64,000 bases of DNA from Symsagittifera roscoffensis (Eukaryota > Xenacoelomorpha > Acoela > Convolutidae), in contig NC_087070.1 in assembly GCF_963678635.1 (NCBI RefSeq), forward strand, positions 41,979,831-42,043,830, read 5' to 3'. Of this stretch, positions 49,733 through 58,950 are shown one piece after another. Position 1 is the stretch's first letter; each line of letters begins with the position of its first letter. The notes under the pieces were generated by a model. It was not told the origin of the DNA. It saw only the letters and a program-made list of their open reading frames with translations, and did no database searches. The position numbers were made by a program, and so were the translations under genes.

Positions 49733-52055
49733 AATAAAAACATTACACCCAAAACTAACACCTCTTGAAACCTCCAGTAAACTAGCAACAGCACAAGGAT
49801 CAACATTGGTAAACTATGGAAAAATCCAATTATTTCTTCTCCCCACAAGAACAATAGAGCAAAATAAAATTTTAAATAAACCATTTAAACAAATATTTCA
49901 TATCACTGATATTAAACACAATATCATTGGAATACCATTTATCTCTAAATATATACCAACAATCAACATTTTGAATAGTAAAATACTAATCAAAGATAAA
50001 TTTACAAAAACAAAAGACACATCCCTAACATTTTTTCAAAGATTAAATAAACAACCACCATTCTTTTCAAAATTTTATCCAATATATAACCAACAAAGAA
50101 AACACCTGAAACCACTATCAGGAAACATATATAATTTTTCAATAAAACAAGTTCACCAATATGATAAAAAACAAAATAAACAACAACTCTATATGTCAGA
50201 CTTTGAATTCAGACCTATCCATAAATTTTTCAAAATCACAATTTCATCCATAAAATATTTGAAAAACTCGAATTCAGATATTATTTCGTTACATGTATAC
50301 AATAATACACCCTATCAAGTAACATTACCTTTAGGACTTTTGGGATATTGCGAAACCAACGCTACGATATCACCAGTACACGAAAAAGCATACCGCGTAA
50401 ATAATATACTTCAGTTATTAGATATTTGTCAATCCACAATTCTTAATGAAGAATTATCCATAAATAATATAATAAGTAATGAAAAAAGAAATACAGATTA
50501 TTTCACAAAAACCCCATATTTCAAACCTACATTCAACATAAACAACTATACAGAGAATCAACAGAAATTTTCAACAATGTTTAACTTCCAACATTCACAA
50601 ATAACACAAGACGAATTTGATAAGTTAGCCAAACAGCTAATAAAATATTCATCAGTCTATGCAACATCCAAATTTGATGTTGGCAAAATCAGTTCATCAC
50701 TACATCTCCCATTAAAACCTGACGCAGTTTTCAAAAAACAAAGAGCAAGTAAAGTACCAATTCATTTACACGATAAAGTGAACAGATTACTCGATATTTT
50801 AGAACAATACAAAATTATATCACCGGTAAACAAAGAAGAACAACCAAAAGGTAACACATTTATCAACCCTGTTATCATCCTAGCAAAAGGAGAATCATTA
50901 AAAATAGTTCTAGATGCTAGATATCTTAATTCACTAATAGACGAATCAAAATGCAATTGGCCTATTGAACCAATACAAGTTATTTTAACAAAAATAAACG
51001 GAAAATACTTTACAACCGCAGATATGAATAGTGCATATAATCAAATGCCACTAGATGAACAATCGCGACGCTTAACACAATTTGTTATCGGAAATCAGCA
51101 ATATGAATTCAACCGCCTATTCTATGGAATATCCATAGGACCAGCAGCATTTTCAGCTTTTATGAGTAAAATTTTTAGACCACTAATACTCGAGAAAAAC
51201 GCAATCACCTATTTAGACGATGTTTTTATGCAATCACAGACAAAAGAAGAAATGTTTAATGTTTTAGAACACTATCACAAAATACTTCAGAACGAAAATC
51301 TGAAGGCCGCTCCCGACAAGTCACACTTCTTTTTAACACGAGTTAAATTCTTAGGACACAATATAGAAAGAAAAACAATCACTCCATTAAAATCACGCAT
51401 TGATGCTATTCAGAAGCTCCAACCACCAACAAACAAAAAGAAAATCCAAGAATTCCTTGGAATGTTAAATTTTTTAAGCAAATATGTCTATAAAATGCAA
51501 TTATACCTAAGACCATTCTATAATATACTTAGACAACAAAATAATTTTGAATGGAACACAGAACATCAAGCACGATTTGAAGAAATTGAAAAACTCTTAA
51601 CTGAACAAATTTTGAATACAATTCCAGATCCAAATAAACCATTCTATGCAATGTGCGATGCTTCGAATTTTGGCATCGGCGCAGCATTATTACAATCACA
51701 CAATGGCACAAACAAAATGAATCTTATATCAGCAAATTCTCGATTATTCACTCAAGCAGAGCTACGACTCTCAACTCTAATGAGAGAATGTACAGCCATA
51801 ATATATACACTAACAGAGTATGAATTTCTGATACTTGGATCAAAACATCCAACAGTTCTATTCACAGATCACAAACCAATCATTTTTCTCTTTACACAAA
51901 AATCTAATCCAAATCACCGAGTTTATAGATTTCAATTAATTCTAATGAAATTCCCAAACTTACATATAGTTTGGACAGCAGGAAAGAATCTTGCATCACC
52001 AGACACTTTAAGTCGAAATACACCACCTGATTACTTACACGTAAAACTACAGTAG
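49683..52055 (+). CDS. Element D protease, reverse transcriptase, RNase H
   Basis: A 790-codon frame. It opens inside the aspartic protease active site (SGAESNII, its Asp encoded in the upstream frame). IGIPFI near residue 80 is the second protease motif. A ~200-residue linker follows. RT runs about 355-600: KVPIHLHDKVNRLLDIL, KIVLDARYLN, TADMNSAYNQMPL, and YLDD at 510-513. RNase H runs about 650-785: AMCDASNFGIGAAL, RLSTLMRECTAIIYTL, FTDHKPI and WTAGKNLASPDTLSR. Catalytic aspartates are present. The frame ends at TAG 52053-52055 while homologous sequence continues in a shifted frame from about 52049. The sequence groups with Ty3/gypsy/errantivirus-type pol rather than with mag-like A, B or C. 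Confidence 0.88.
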   Translation: MISGAESNIINIPTWNEIKTLHPKLTPLETSSKLATAQGSTLVNYGKIQLFLLPTRTIEQNKILNKPFKQIFHITDIKHNIIGIPFISKYIPTINILNSKILIKDKFTKTKDTSLTFFQRLNKQPPFFSKFYPIYNQQRKHLKPLSGNIYNFSIKQVHQYDKKQNKQQLYMSDFEFRPIHKFFKITISSIKYLKNSNSDIISLHVYNNTPYQVTLPLGLLGYCETNATISPVHEKAYRVNNILQLLDICQSTILNEELSINNIISNEKRNTDYFTKTPYFKPTFNINNYTENQQKFSTMFNFQHSQITQDEFDKLAKQLIKYSSVYATSKFDVGKISSSLHLPLKPDAVFKKQRASKVPIHLHDKVNRLLDILEQYKIISPVNKEEQPKGNTFINPVIILAKGESLKIVLDARYLNSLIDESKCNWPIEPIQVILTKINGKYFTTADMNSAYNQMPLDEQSRRLTQFVIGNQQYEFNRLFYGISIGPAAFSAFMSKIFRPLILEKNAITYLDDVFMQSQTKEEMFNVLEHYHKILQNENLKAAPDKSHFFLTRVKFLGHNIERKTITPLKSRIDAIQKLQPPTNKKKIQEFLGMLNFLSKYVYKMQLYLRPFYNILRQQNNFEWNTEHQARFEEIEKLLTEQILNTIPDPNKPFYAMCDASNFGIGAALLQSHNGTNKMNLISANSRLFTQAELRLSTLMRECTAIIYTLTEYEFLILGSKHPTVLFTDHKPIIFLFTQKSNPNHRVYRFQLILMKFPNLHIVWTAGKNLASPDTLSRNTPPDYLHVKLQ

Positions 52056-52507
52056 AAATACCCAAAAATATAAAATTTTACCTTGCAGAAAACGAAACAT
52101 CACCCCGACTAGAATGCAAATATGCAGTAAAAACTGACGTTGAACAATCACAAATAAATAATCTACAACACTTCCCACTTTATTTAGATTGCCAAAATAA
52201 CCACTACGAAGTTGATCTACTTGGAACATCAACTTTTAAACCAATTCCAGATTCACAATGGATAAAGAATAACACCCAACAAAAAAGATTAAAACAACAC
52301 CCGCATAAAAAAGACCTTTTTCCGTTAATTGAAAAAGAAAATCTAACTGATAAAATAAATTTATCAGGACCGCAAACAAACGATTCAAAATACACAATAA
52401 ATCAAGTTTTTGACCTCCATGACCCACTTGATACAATTCCTTTATCTAAATTAGAAATAGAAAACATTTTTCTCTACCAACAGATAAAATTACAATTAAT
52501 ACTTTGA
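52049..52507 (+). pseudogene. Element D RNase H-integrase linker (frameshifted)
   Basis: An open frame without ATG between RNase H and integrase, one base shifted relative to both. The composition is like the rest of pol (A-rich codons, many Asn/Lys). It holds no recognised motif and ends at TGA 52505-52507. The transition to the integrase frame lies near 52450-52480. Confidence 0.65.
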
Positions 52508-53421
52508 AACAATATCAAAATCTTGACCCAATAATTCGACAACTAAAATCATGGCACAAATATAAAACTAAACCCGTAAAGGCAGATACAACAATATTAG
52601 GAAATAAAACACTCCTCCGATATTTTCGAAAATTTAATAATACAACAATTAATGAAAACACAGACCTTCTAGAATACCAATTAAATGAATCTACAGTTCC
52701 CTGTCTCCCTTTAAGTATGATTCTCATAGCTTTTAATATCTCACATACACAAAACATTAAAGGACACTCTGGATCAGAGAAAACATATTCAAATTTCATA
52801 CAAAACTTTTATTTTTTAAATGCACCAATTTGGATAAAAGTACTATGCAATGATTGTATAGTATGTCAGCTAAATAAACCTTATCCAAATCAAAAACAAA
52901 TAGCACAAAAACAAGACTTTAAAGGACAAAGTTTGTACTTTAACCACCGTATTTCATTTGATACAAAAGGACCAATTTTACCATCATCCGAAGGAAACTC
53001 CTACATTATGGTAATTGTTGACGCATTTACACAATATGTAGCACTTAACCCAGTACCACATTGTAACGCTTATTACGCTTACCCAACACTTTATGAACAC
53101 TGGATAGCCAAATTCGGACTACCAGAAATTTTAGTTACAGACAATGGTACGGAATTCATAAATAATGAAATCATCACACTATGTCATTTATATAACATCA
53201 AACACAAACCACGTACATCTCACGCACCTTGGACAAACGGCTTAGTCGAAGGTATGAACCGTTCACTACAAGAATATCTTAGATGTATCATCAATGGAAA
53301 TGATACAAAATACACCGAATGGTCAGCAGATGTAAAACTATTTCCCTTAGCATATAATTCACAAATCACGACAACTCTCGGAATGTCACCATATGAAATG
53401 GTTTTTAATAAACTCTCATAA
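52504..53421 (+). CDS. Element D integrase
   Basis: The 305-codon frame is open from about 52450; the TTG at 52504 is not a meaningful start. It has an HHCC zinc domain (HTQNIKGHSGSEKTY ... CNDCIVCQ) and a complete DDE core: Asp153 (SFDTKGP), Asp213 (VTDNGTEF) and Glu249 (GLVEGMN), with exactly 35 residues between the last Asp and Glu. AYNSQITTTLGMSPYEMVF is the typical gypsy/errantivirus segment after the core. The frame is lost near 53410-53420 and similarity continues in the next entry. Catalytic residues are intact, so the core itself looks functional. Confidence 0.88.
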   Translation: MKQYQNLDPIIRQLKSWHKYKTKPVKADTTILGNKTLLRYFRKFNNTTINENTDLLEYQLNESTVPCLPLSMILIAFNISHTQNIKGHSGSEKTYSNFIQNFYFLNAPIWIKVLCNDCIVCQLNKPYPNQKQIAQKQDFKGQSLYFNHRISFDTKGPILPSSEGNSYIMVIVDAFTQYVALNPVPHCNAYYAYPTLYEHWIAKFGLPEILVTDNGTEFINNEIITLCHLYNIKHKPRTSHAPWTNGLVEGMNRSLQEYLRCIINGNDTKYTEWSADVKLFPLAYNSQITTTLGMSPYEMVFNKLS

Positions 53422-54034
53422 AAATGCACAAAGTCATTGCCAACCGAATAAAGACTCAATTTGTTATAACCTACCTTTACACACACACGATGAAGATCAT
53501 TTTCATCACCCACAAATTCTTAAATTAGCCTCCGGTACACACACCGAATGGATTTTAAACAGAGATAAAAAACACAATGAAATTTACCTAAAAGTAACAA
53601 AAAAGTTGTTACAAAGGCAAAACATTAATGAACAAATAAATTCACGCTTTACACCAGCCTCCGATTTAAAACCCAATTTTAACACTCACAAAGGAATTTC
53701 TTAAAAAATACAACCCCTTCGTAAAGGACCATACCAAATAATTGCCAAACCCACTGATGTCACATATAAAATCACCGACTCAGACAAAAAAGAATTTTTT
53801 CAACATCGAAACAATCTATTACCTTATTACCCAAAAGAATACGCACTACGCGAACTAACTCAATTATATTCTTTCACAGGTTTAAAAGTTATTCAAAATA
53901 ACCCACATACGGAGAATAAAACAAAGGAACAACATGACATTCATCTCGAAAATCAAAATAAAAAATCAACCACAACAAAAAAAAAATACAAAAAAGCTAG
54001 ATCAAAATACACCTCAAAAAGAAAGAAAAAATAG
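53393..54034 (+). pseudogene. Element D pol C-terminal tail (in-frame TAA)
   Basis: The frame continues pol after a shift near 53415. TAA at 53702-53704 interrupts it, but it stays open until TAG 54032-54034. After the stop it carries RKGPYQIIAKPTDVTYKITD and HRNNLLPYYPKEYALRELTQ, a GPY/F-type integrase C-terminal domain followed by the conserved tail of gypsy-like pol. A further Lys-rich tail with SRLRNQPRKNYKTF is readable in yet another frame to about 54188. At least two lesions therefore affect the C-terminal part of pol. Confidence 0.78.
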
Positions 54035-54188
54035 AAAATTGACAGAAAAAATAATACCCTAAGAACAAATCGACAAATCAGAACATAGAGAGTCATCACG
54101 ACTTAGAAATCAACCACGTAAAAACTATAAAACATTCATCCCACAATCTAACATATTAAAGAAAGTCGAATTTCAAAAACAGCTTTAA

Positions 54189-54781
54189 TTTTATATTTCA
54201 TAATCTTTGCACCTCTGAAATATTTTGAACTTTCATTTTTCAAAATAACATGCTGACAAACACGCAGCGACTCTAGTTCATAATTAGCCAATAGGATTCA
54301 TCCAATCCGTCACCTTCTCTAACTATAGCACAAATCAACTAGACGAATGATATTAAAACTCCAGGCATATTTATAACTATAACTTTGCGACCTCCAGGTC
54401 AAAAATAAGCAAACCATTCCAACTTGACAACTAAAATAAATATCACCATAATATCATAACCCTCCCTTATCTAATAAACCAAAGATCAACAATATTTCCC
54501 CAACTCAGACCTCAAATACCCCCCAAACAAATATGTTAAATTAGCCTAAAGTAAAAGAACGACCATTTTAATTAGCCTAAAGTATAAAAATCTCAAAAAT
54601 ACCCCAGATCATTTGACAAATAAAAATAAAGAAAAAGAAGACCTCCCGATCAGCATAAAATTTGCCCTAACAATTTTTCACAAAACTCAACCCACTTGTC
54701 AAAAAACCAATAAATAATCCGACCACACTTGAAAATTGCCCCAAACACCAAAAAATATTCGATCGAGAAGCCATTTCTTAA
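54189..54781 (+). other. Element D pol-to-membrane-ORF gap
   Basis: About 590 bp without a plausible frame and with many stops in all frames. The position is where a subgenomic splice acceptor or promoter for the downstream genes might lie. None can be named. Confidence 0.4.
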
Positions 54782-55198
54782 ATGCTCTTCTCTCGACCAG
54801 TCAACATAATTCTTAACATTCTCATAAACTTTTTAACGATATTTAAACTTTTAATCATATTTCTTTTTGATACCTTTGAATCTTTTGTAATAATCTTAAT
54901 CATTTTTTGCAAAATTTTTTTAATTTTCTATTCCATATTTGAACTATACCTCCAACGTTTGAAAGCTATTGACTATATCCACAGGTACGATTCACAAAAC
55001 TTATCTAAATGATACGAACCATTTTTAGTAGAACAGATATTTTTTTTACTATTTGTAATTTTTATAACATTTCTATCATCCCTCATCTTGACAATATGCA
55101 AATGTATAAAGAAAGCAATCATCACATTCGTCCTAGCAACAATCCTCCTAATTCTTTTTATAGAAGAATACTATAATAAACATAAATTTTTCCACTAA
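54782..55198 (+). pseudogene. Element D multi-pass membrane protein ORF (in-frame TGA)
   Basis: ATG 54782 opens a frame interrupted only by TGA at 55010-55012 and ending at TAA 55196-55198, about 138 codons. Before the stop there are two closely spaced hydrophobic stretches rich in Ile, Leu and Phe (residues ~8-30 and ~32-60). After it come two more (FFLLFVIFITFLSSLILTI and ITFVLATILLILF). A small four-span membrane protein is the simplest reading. A short Arg/Lys/Tyr-containing loop and CKCIKK separate the pairs. No family is recognised. It could be a viroporin-like or leader/signal product preceding the envelope gene; this is speculation from position and topology only. Confidence 0.5.
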
Positions 55199-56138
55199 AA
55201 GAATAAATAAAAAACCATCAAAAATTGCTAACCAACAATCACTCAGTCAGTCTTCACCGACATCATCCCAAGATAACCCAACACCACCTTCAACTACCCA
55301 AAACCCCCAAACATCCACACGAATTTCCTTTCAAGATAACCCATATACCTTTGAAGAACGACACGCTCGCTTATCTGAACCACTAGAACCAGTTCAACGA
55401 CAAGCACCTCTAAGCGAACCAACATATAACTTATACCCAACACTACCACAAGAATTAAGTAGAATACGAAATCCTAGTCAAAACCAAAATACAGTCGAAA
55501 TAAATAGACAAATTATACATCCTCGACGAAACAGAAATTTTCAAACTCCCCGAGTTCATTTTGATATACCTCAATCCCCATCACAAAGTACTCCAGAAAA
55601 CCCCATTGGTATATTACCAGAAACCCCTACGCTTCTTTCACAACGTAGCACCTCAAGCCTACCCTCAGATTACTTAGGTTCAACACCAACATCTGAACAA
55701 ATTCGTGAAAATCCCTTTAACCCCACAAACGAAACATACATCACGACTAACATAGTGGACAACACATTCATTACACAAGGTGAACCAAATTTAATCAATG
55801 ATCCAATAGATATTTCTACGGATACAACAACATCCTCATCACTACCAGAAACATTATCACTACCATCAACACCATCAATAAGCCAGATTTCACCACCGCC
55901 TTTTAACTTAAATTTCCCAAATAACCTCGACGCTAGATATCGAGAACAATCATCAACAAATATTCCTTTAAGACTAGACTGGAATACATTCACAGCACCT
56001 CCACCATTATTTGGACAACACCCAGAATTAACCGACTCCACAACTGGGCACTTAATAGACTACAATATTGACAAGACATCCACGAAGACATTCGTGATCA
56101 TAACATCCAAATACTCCAACAAAATAGTCTTTAATTAA
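55164..56138 (+). CDS. Element D Ser/Thr/Pro-rich ORF without AUG
   Basis: The frame is open from just after TAG 55161-55163 to TAA 56136-56138, about 324 codons, with no ATG; the first alternative start is GTG 55755. Composition is strongly biased to Ser, Thr, Pro, Gln and Asn, with few hydrophobic blocks; short motifs include SEPLEPVQRQAPLSEPTYN and TPRVHFDIPQSPSQSTPEN. It overlaps the end of the membrane ORF in another frame. That is consistent with one original protein (membrane part plus long disordered part) split by a frameshift, or with production from a spliced message. The disordered, possibly O-glycosylated character is inference. Confidence 0.55.
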   Translation, partial: KNTIININFSTKRINKKPSKIANQQSLSQSSPTSSQDNPTPPSTTQNPQTSTRISFQDNPYTFEERHARLSEPLEPVQRQAPLSEPTYNLYPTLPQELSRIRNPSQNQNTVEINRQIIHPRRNRNFQTPRVHFDIPQSPSQSTPENPIGILPETPTLLSQRSTSSLPSDYLGSTPTSEQIRENPFNPTNETYITTNIVDNTFITQGEPNLINDPIDISTDTTTSSSLPETLSLPSTPSISQISPPPFNLNFPNNLDARYREQSSTNIPLRLDWNTFTAPPPLFGQHPELTDSTTGHLIDYNIDKTSTKTFVIITSKYSNKIVFN

Positions 56139-56341
56139 AATTTGAAATCACGATTAAACTAAACAACATTACTCAACATCCCTACCCATTAAACCCACCA
56201 AATATAACAGCTCAATCACTACCACCACCATTTATAACAACTGAAGTAATATACAAATACGACATATATACCAAAAAGACAATTGGTTACATCACATTTT
56301 ATAACCCATACTCAGGATTATCATACACATGTATATTCTAA
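56135..56341 (+). pseudogene. Short conserved-looking segment before the envelope ORF
   Basis: Open segment of ~68 codons ending TAA 56339-56341. It reads as a folded extracellular-type sequence (ITTEVIYKYDIYTKK, IGYITFYNPYSGLSYTC). It follows the Ser/Thr/Pro-rich frame after a one-base shift near 56134 and shares the envelope frame, from which only the TAA separates it. It probably is the C-terminal end of the upstream protein, with the shift as damage. Confidence 0.45.
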
Positions 56342-58339
56342 AAAATATTAATTTTTCTCCAACTCTTATTTCTAGTAATCTCCAATCAGAATATAAACCC
56401 TTCCCCCCGCACAGGACCCCAAGATTTATTAGTAACACATTACGATTGTGAAGAAAATGAACAAAAAACACTACACAAGTATGCAATAAATCAAGTATCA
56501 CAATGCGAAACAGAACCACAAGCTATAGAAACTACAAATGTAATAGCGACACTTTATTCAAAAGCCCGAGCAACAACAGTCACAGGATATAAATTCACAG
56601 CAACATTTTCTGAAAAGAAAGTACATTGTTCACAAGTCTCAAATGGAAATAAAAACCGACTTGACCACGAATCATTCTACCAGAGTAATTTCGAACGACT
56701 TTTACATCTCAATCCCGAAGATTGTAAAAACGAGTTACTCAGACTAAATATCACAAGAAATAAAAACACAGATAGAAAATTAGTATATTTCCAAGTTTTT
56801 GCAGATTCTGTACATCAAGCAGAACTTGAAAGATATCAAGGACATATAAAACTAGATGAAAAATGCCCATACAACGGCGCACACGGAAGATTAACTTATG
56901 ACATACACGATAAACACTGGATACCACACATTGGTATAAATGACCCATCAAACTGCAAAGCAGACACAAAAATTAAAGGATATCAAGAAATCATGTTTTT
57001 CGATTGGAAAAAACAACTCGAAAAAATACAACTCACACGCGATTTATCTGACAACACAATGATCTATCAAGAAATTAGCTTACCATGTAAAAACGATCAA
57101 GGCTATTGTGACCCTACAACACGAACACAAGCAACAATTGTTTGGTTCCCCGAAGACACATGTACAACATTTCAAGTAGCAAAAATACACGCTCGTATGA
57201 TAAAATTTCACGAAAAAATTTTTATACAATCAATCCCATATGAACAAGTAAATCCATCACGAAAACAAAGTTCTAATTTTAGAAACATACACAATATAGA
57301 AAATAAATTGACACGTTTTCAAATATATCAAGAAACAGAACTTGCATGTAAATACAGAAATCCACTTCACAAAACACAATACTCCGAGATATTAGTTGAA
57401 TACGAAAAAGGATTCGACATGACCACTGGAAAAGTAAAAATCGACCCATACGCCACAAGTCACCCTATAAACGAAGGAACATCATATATACCAGTTGATT
57501 TTCAAAAAAGTAAAGGTCAACCTGGTGGACATCTAAAGCCCCATGACACTAGAAGCACACGTTTACAAGAACTATCACTAATGAATAGTACATATTTCGG
57601 TAATATCCACTATGATATTCACTTAGATATGAAATTAGACTACACAATTAGCCGAATGTTTCAAGAAATGTCACTCTCTGAATTAGAGACACTTCACCAA
57701 CTATGCGAATTAGAAAGGACACAAATCCTACAATCACTTGCACTAGCAGTATTAAAAATACCCTACGCAGGATATTTACTATCAGGAAATAGATCAAATT
57801 TTCTAGACTATGAAGGAAACATTTTATGGTTCTATACCTGTACCAAGAAAGTATCACCACTATATGTTTTTGAAGATAAACGATGCTATAAAAGAATCCC
57901 TATCTTTTATAAGAATAAAGTACATTTCGTTGACACACTTTCAAGACGAACCTATTTCTGGGATACCGCAGTCCCATGTGGATCAGAAAATAGCCACAAT
58001 GTAGTACAACTGAACCCTGATGAAGATAAATATTTTCTTCTTACCCCATATCCCACATTAATGCAATCACTCAAAAAATTTTCCCCTGAAAGCATTAGAG
58101 CTATTGCTCGAAACCCAAATATTGACCTACAGTCAATTGAAATATACTCAAAATCCGATATACAACATCACATTAGAACACAAAAATTCCAAGAATTATT
58201 AACACAAATGGACACTATACAAAGACAATCAATTGACCAAAACTTACGCAAACTTGCCGAAACCGCAGGATTTGCAGAAATTTATACACAAGACTATAGC
58301 GGATATTTTAAAGACATTAAAGACTATATATATATCTAA
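56342..58339 (+). CDS. Element D envelope-like glycoprotein, ectodomain
   Basis: This frame begins directly after TAA 56339-56341, with a strongly hydrophobic signal-like segment (ILIFLQLLFLVIS), and runs 665 codons to TAA 58337-58339. No ATG lies near the signal segment; the first Met codon is at 56993, far inside. A start supplied by splicing or a lost ATG is therefore likely. Cys residues are spread along the chain and there are several N-x-S/T sites. An early THYDCEE motif and the signal/ectodomain/late-membrane layout resemble class III (gB-like) glycoproteins of chuvirus type that some invertebrate LTR elements have captured. That is a weak, recognition-based suggestion. In a (TA)n run near 58325-58335 the frame slips, and the membrane anchor follows in the next entry. 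Confidence 0.6.
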   Translation, partial: KILIFLQLLFLVISNQNINPSPRTGPQDLLVTHYDCEENEQKTLHKYAINQVSQCETEPQAIETTNVIATLYSKARATTVTGYKFTATFSEKKVHCSQVSNGNKNRLDHESFYQSNFERLLHLNPEDCKNELLRLNITRNKNTDRKLVYFQVFADSVHQAELERYQGHIKLDEKCPYNGAHGRLTYDIHDKHWIPHIGINDPSNCKADTKIKGYQEIMFFDWKKQLEKIQLTRDLSDNTMIYQEISLPCKNDQGYCDPTTRTQATIVWFPEDTCTTFQVAKIHARMIKFHEKIFIQSIPYEQVNPSRKQSSNFRNIHNIENKLTRFQIYQETELACKYRNPLHKTQYSEILVEYEKGFDMTTGKVKIDPYATSHPINEGTSYIPVDFQKSKGQPGGHLKPHDTRSTRLQELSLMNSTYFGNIHYDIHLDMKLDYTISRMFQEMSLSELETLHQLCELERTQILQSLALAVLKIPYAGYLLSGNRSNFLDYEGNILWFYTCTKKVSPLYVFEDKRCYKRIPIFYKNKVHFVDTLSRRTYFWDTAVPCGSENSHNVVQLNPDEDKYFLLTPYPTLMQSLKKFSPESIRAIARNPNIDLQSIEIYSKSDIQHHIRTQKFQELLTQMDTIQRQSIDQNLRKLAETAGFAEIYTQDYSGYFKDIKDYIYI

Positions 58340-58950
58340 ACGGTGAAAAATACCGACCACAAGATATCTCACCTATAAATATTTTTAGCTTTGTTACACT
58401 CAAAAATGAAATTCTTGATTTTCTAGGATGGCCCTATTATATCTTAGAAAAATTAACTATTTTATACGCAATGTTTAACTTTATAGGATTTCTTTTTTCA
58501 CTTTTAAAAGGAATCTATAATACATGCGCTATACACACACAAGTAAATAGACAGGCAAGTGTAGCACGCATACTATTTGCAGGATTTTTTGGAATTTTTT
58601 CATCATCAATAAACAAAATTCTTTTAGACGCACAAATAAAAGAATACAACACAAAAATAGCAACAAGACAAAACAATAATGACGAAGAACATAACAATGT
58701 AGAAATAACGCCCACAGCACCACAATTACCACCCCTACCACATAACCATCCATTATCCCTAGACCCACGAAATTTTCGAAATCTAGCAATAACACATAAT
58801 CCAAATTTTAGACCAACCATATCACAAAGTCCCATTCAACATATAATGACACATCATTCACTAGATGAAAATACATATGAACAAATTATAGAACAACCCC
58901 ATACAACCGCTTTTCAGTCTCAAAATAATAACTTTTTTAGCCCACGATGA
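58321..58950 (+). pseudogene. Element D envelope-like protein: membrane anchor and tail
   Basis: Frame-shifted continuation of the envelope-like ORF after the (TA)n run; the Met at 58471 is internal. It has a hydrophobic region around 58420-58515 (YYILEKLTILYAMFNFIGFL) and a second one (RILFAGFFGIFSSSI), then a ~100-residue polar, Pro/His/Asn-rich tail ending at TGA 58948-58950. This is the usual arrangement of a C-terminal membrane anchor plus cytoplasmic tail. The TGA overlaps the next ATG as ATGA (58947-58950), suggesting coupled translation or a shared message with the following ORF. Confidence 0.6.
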
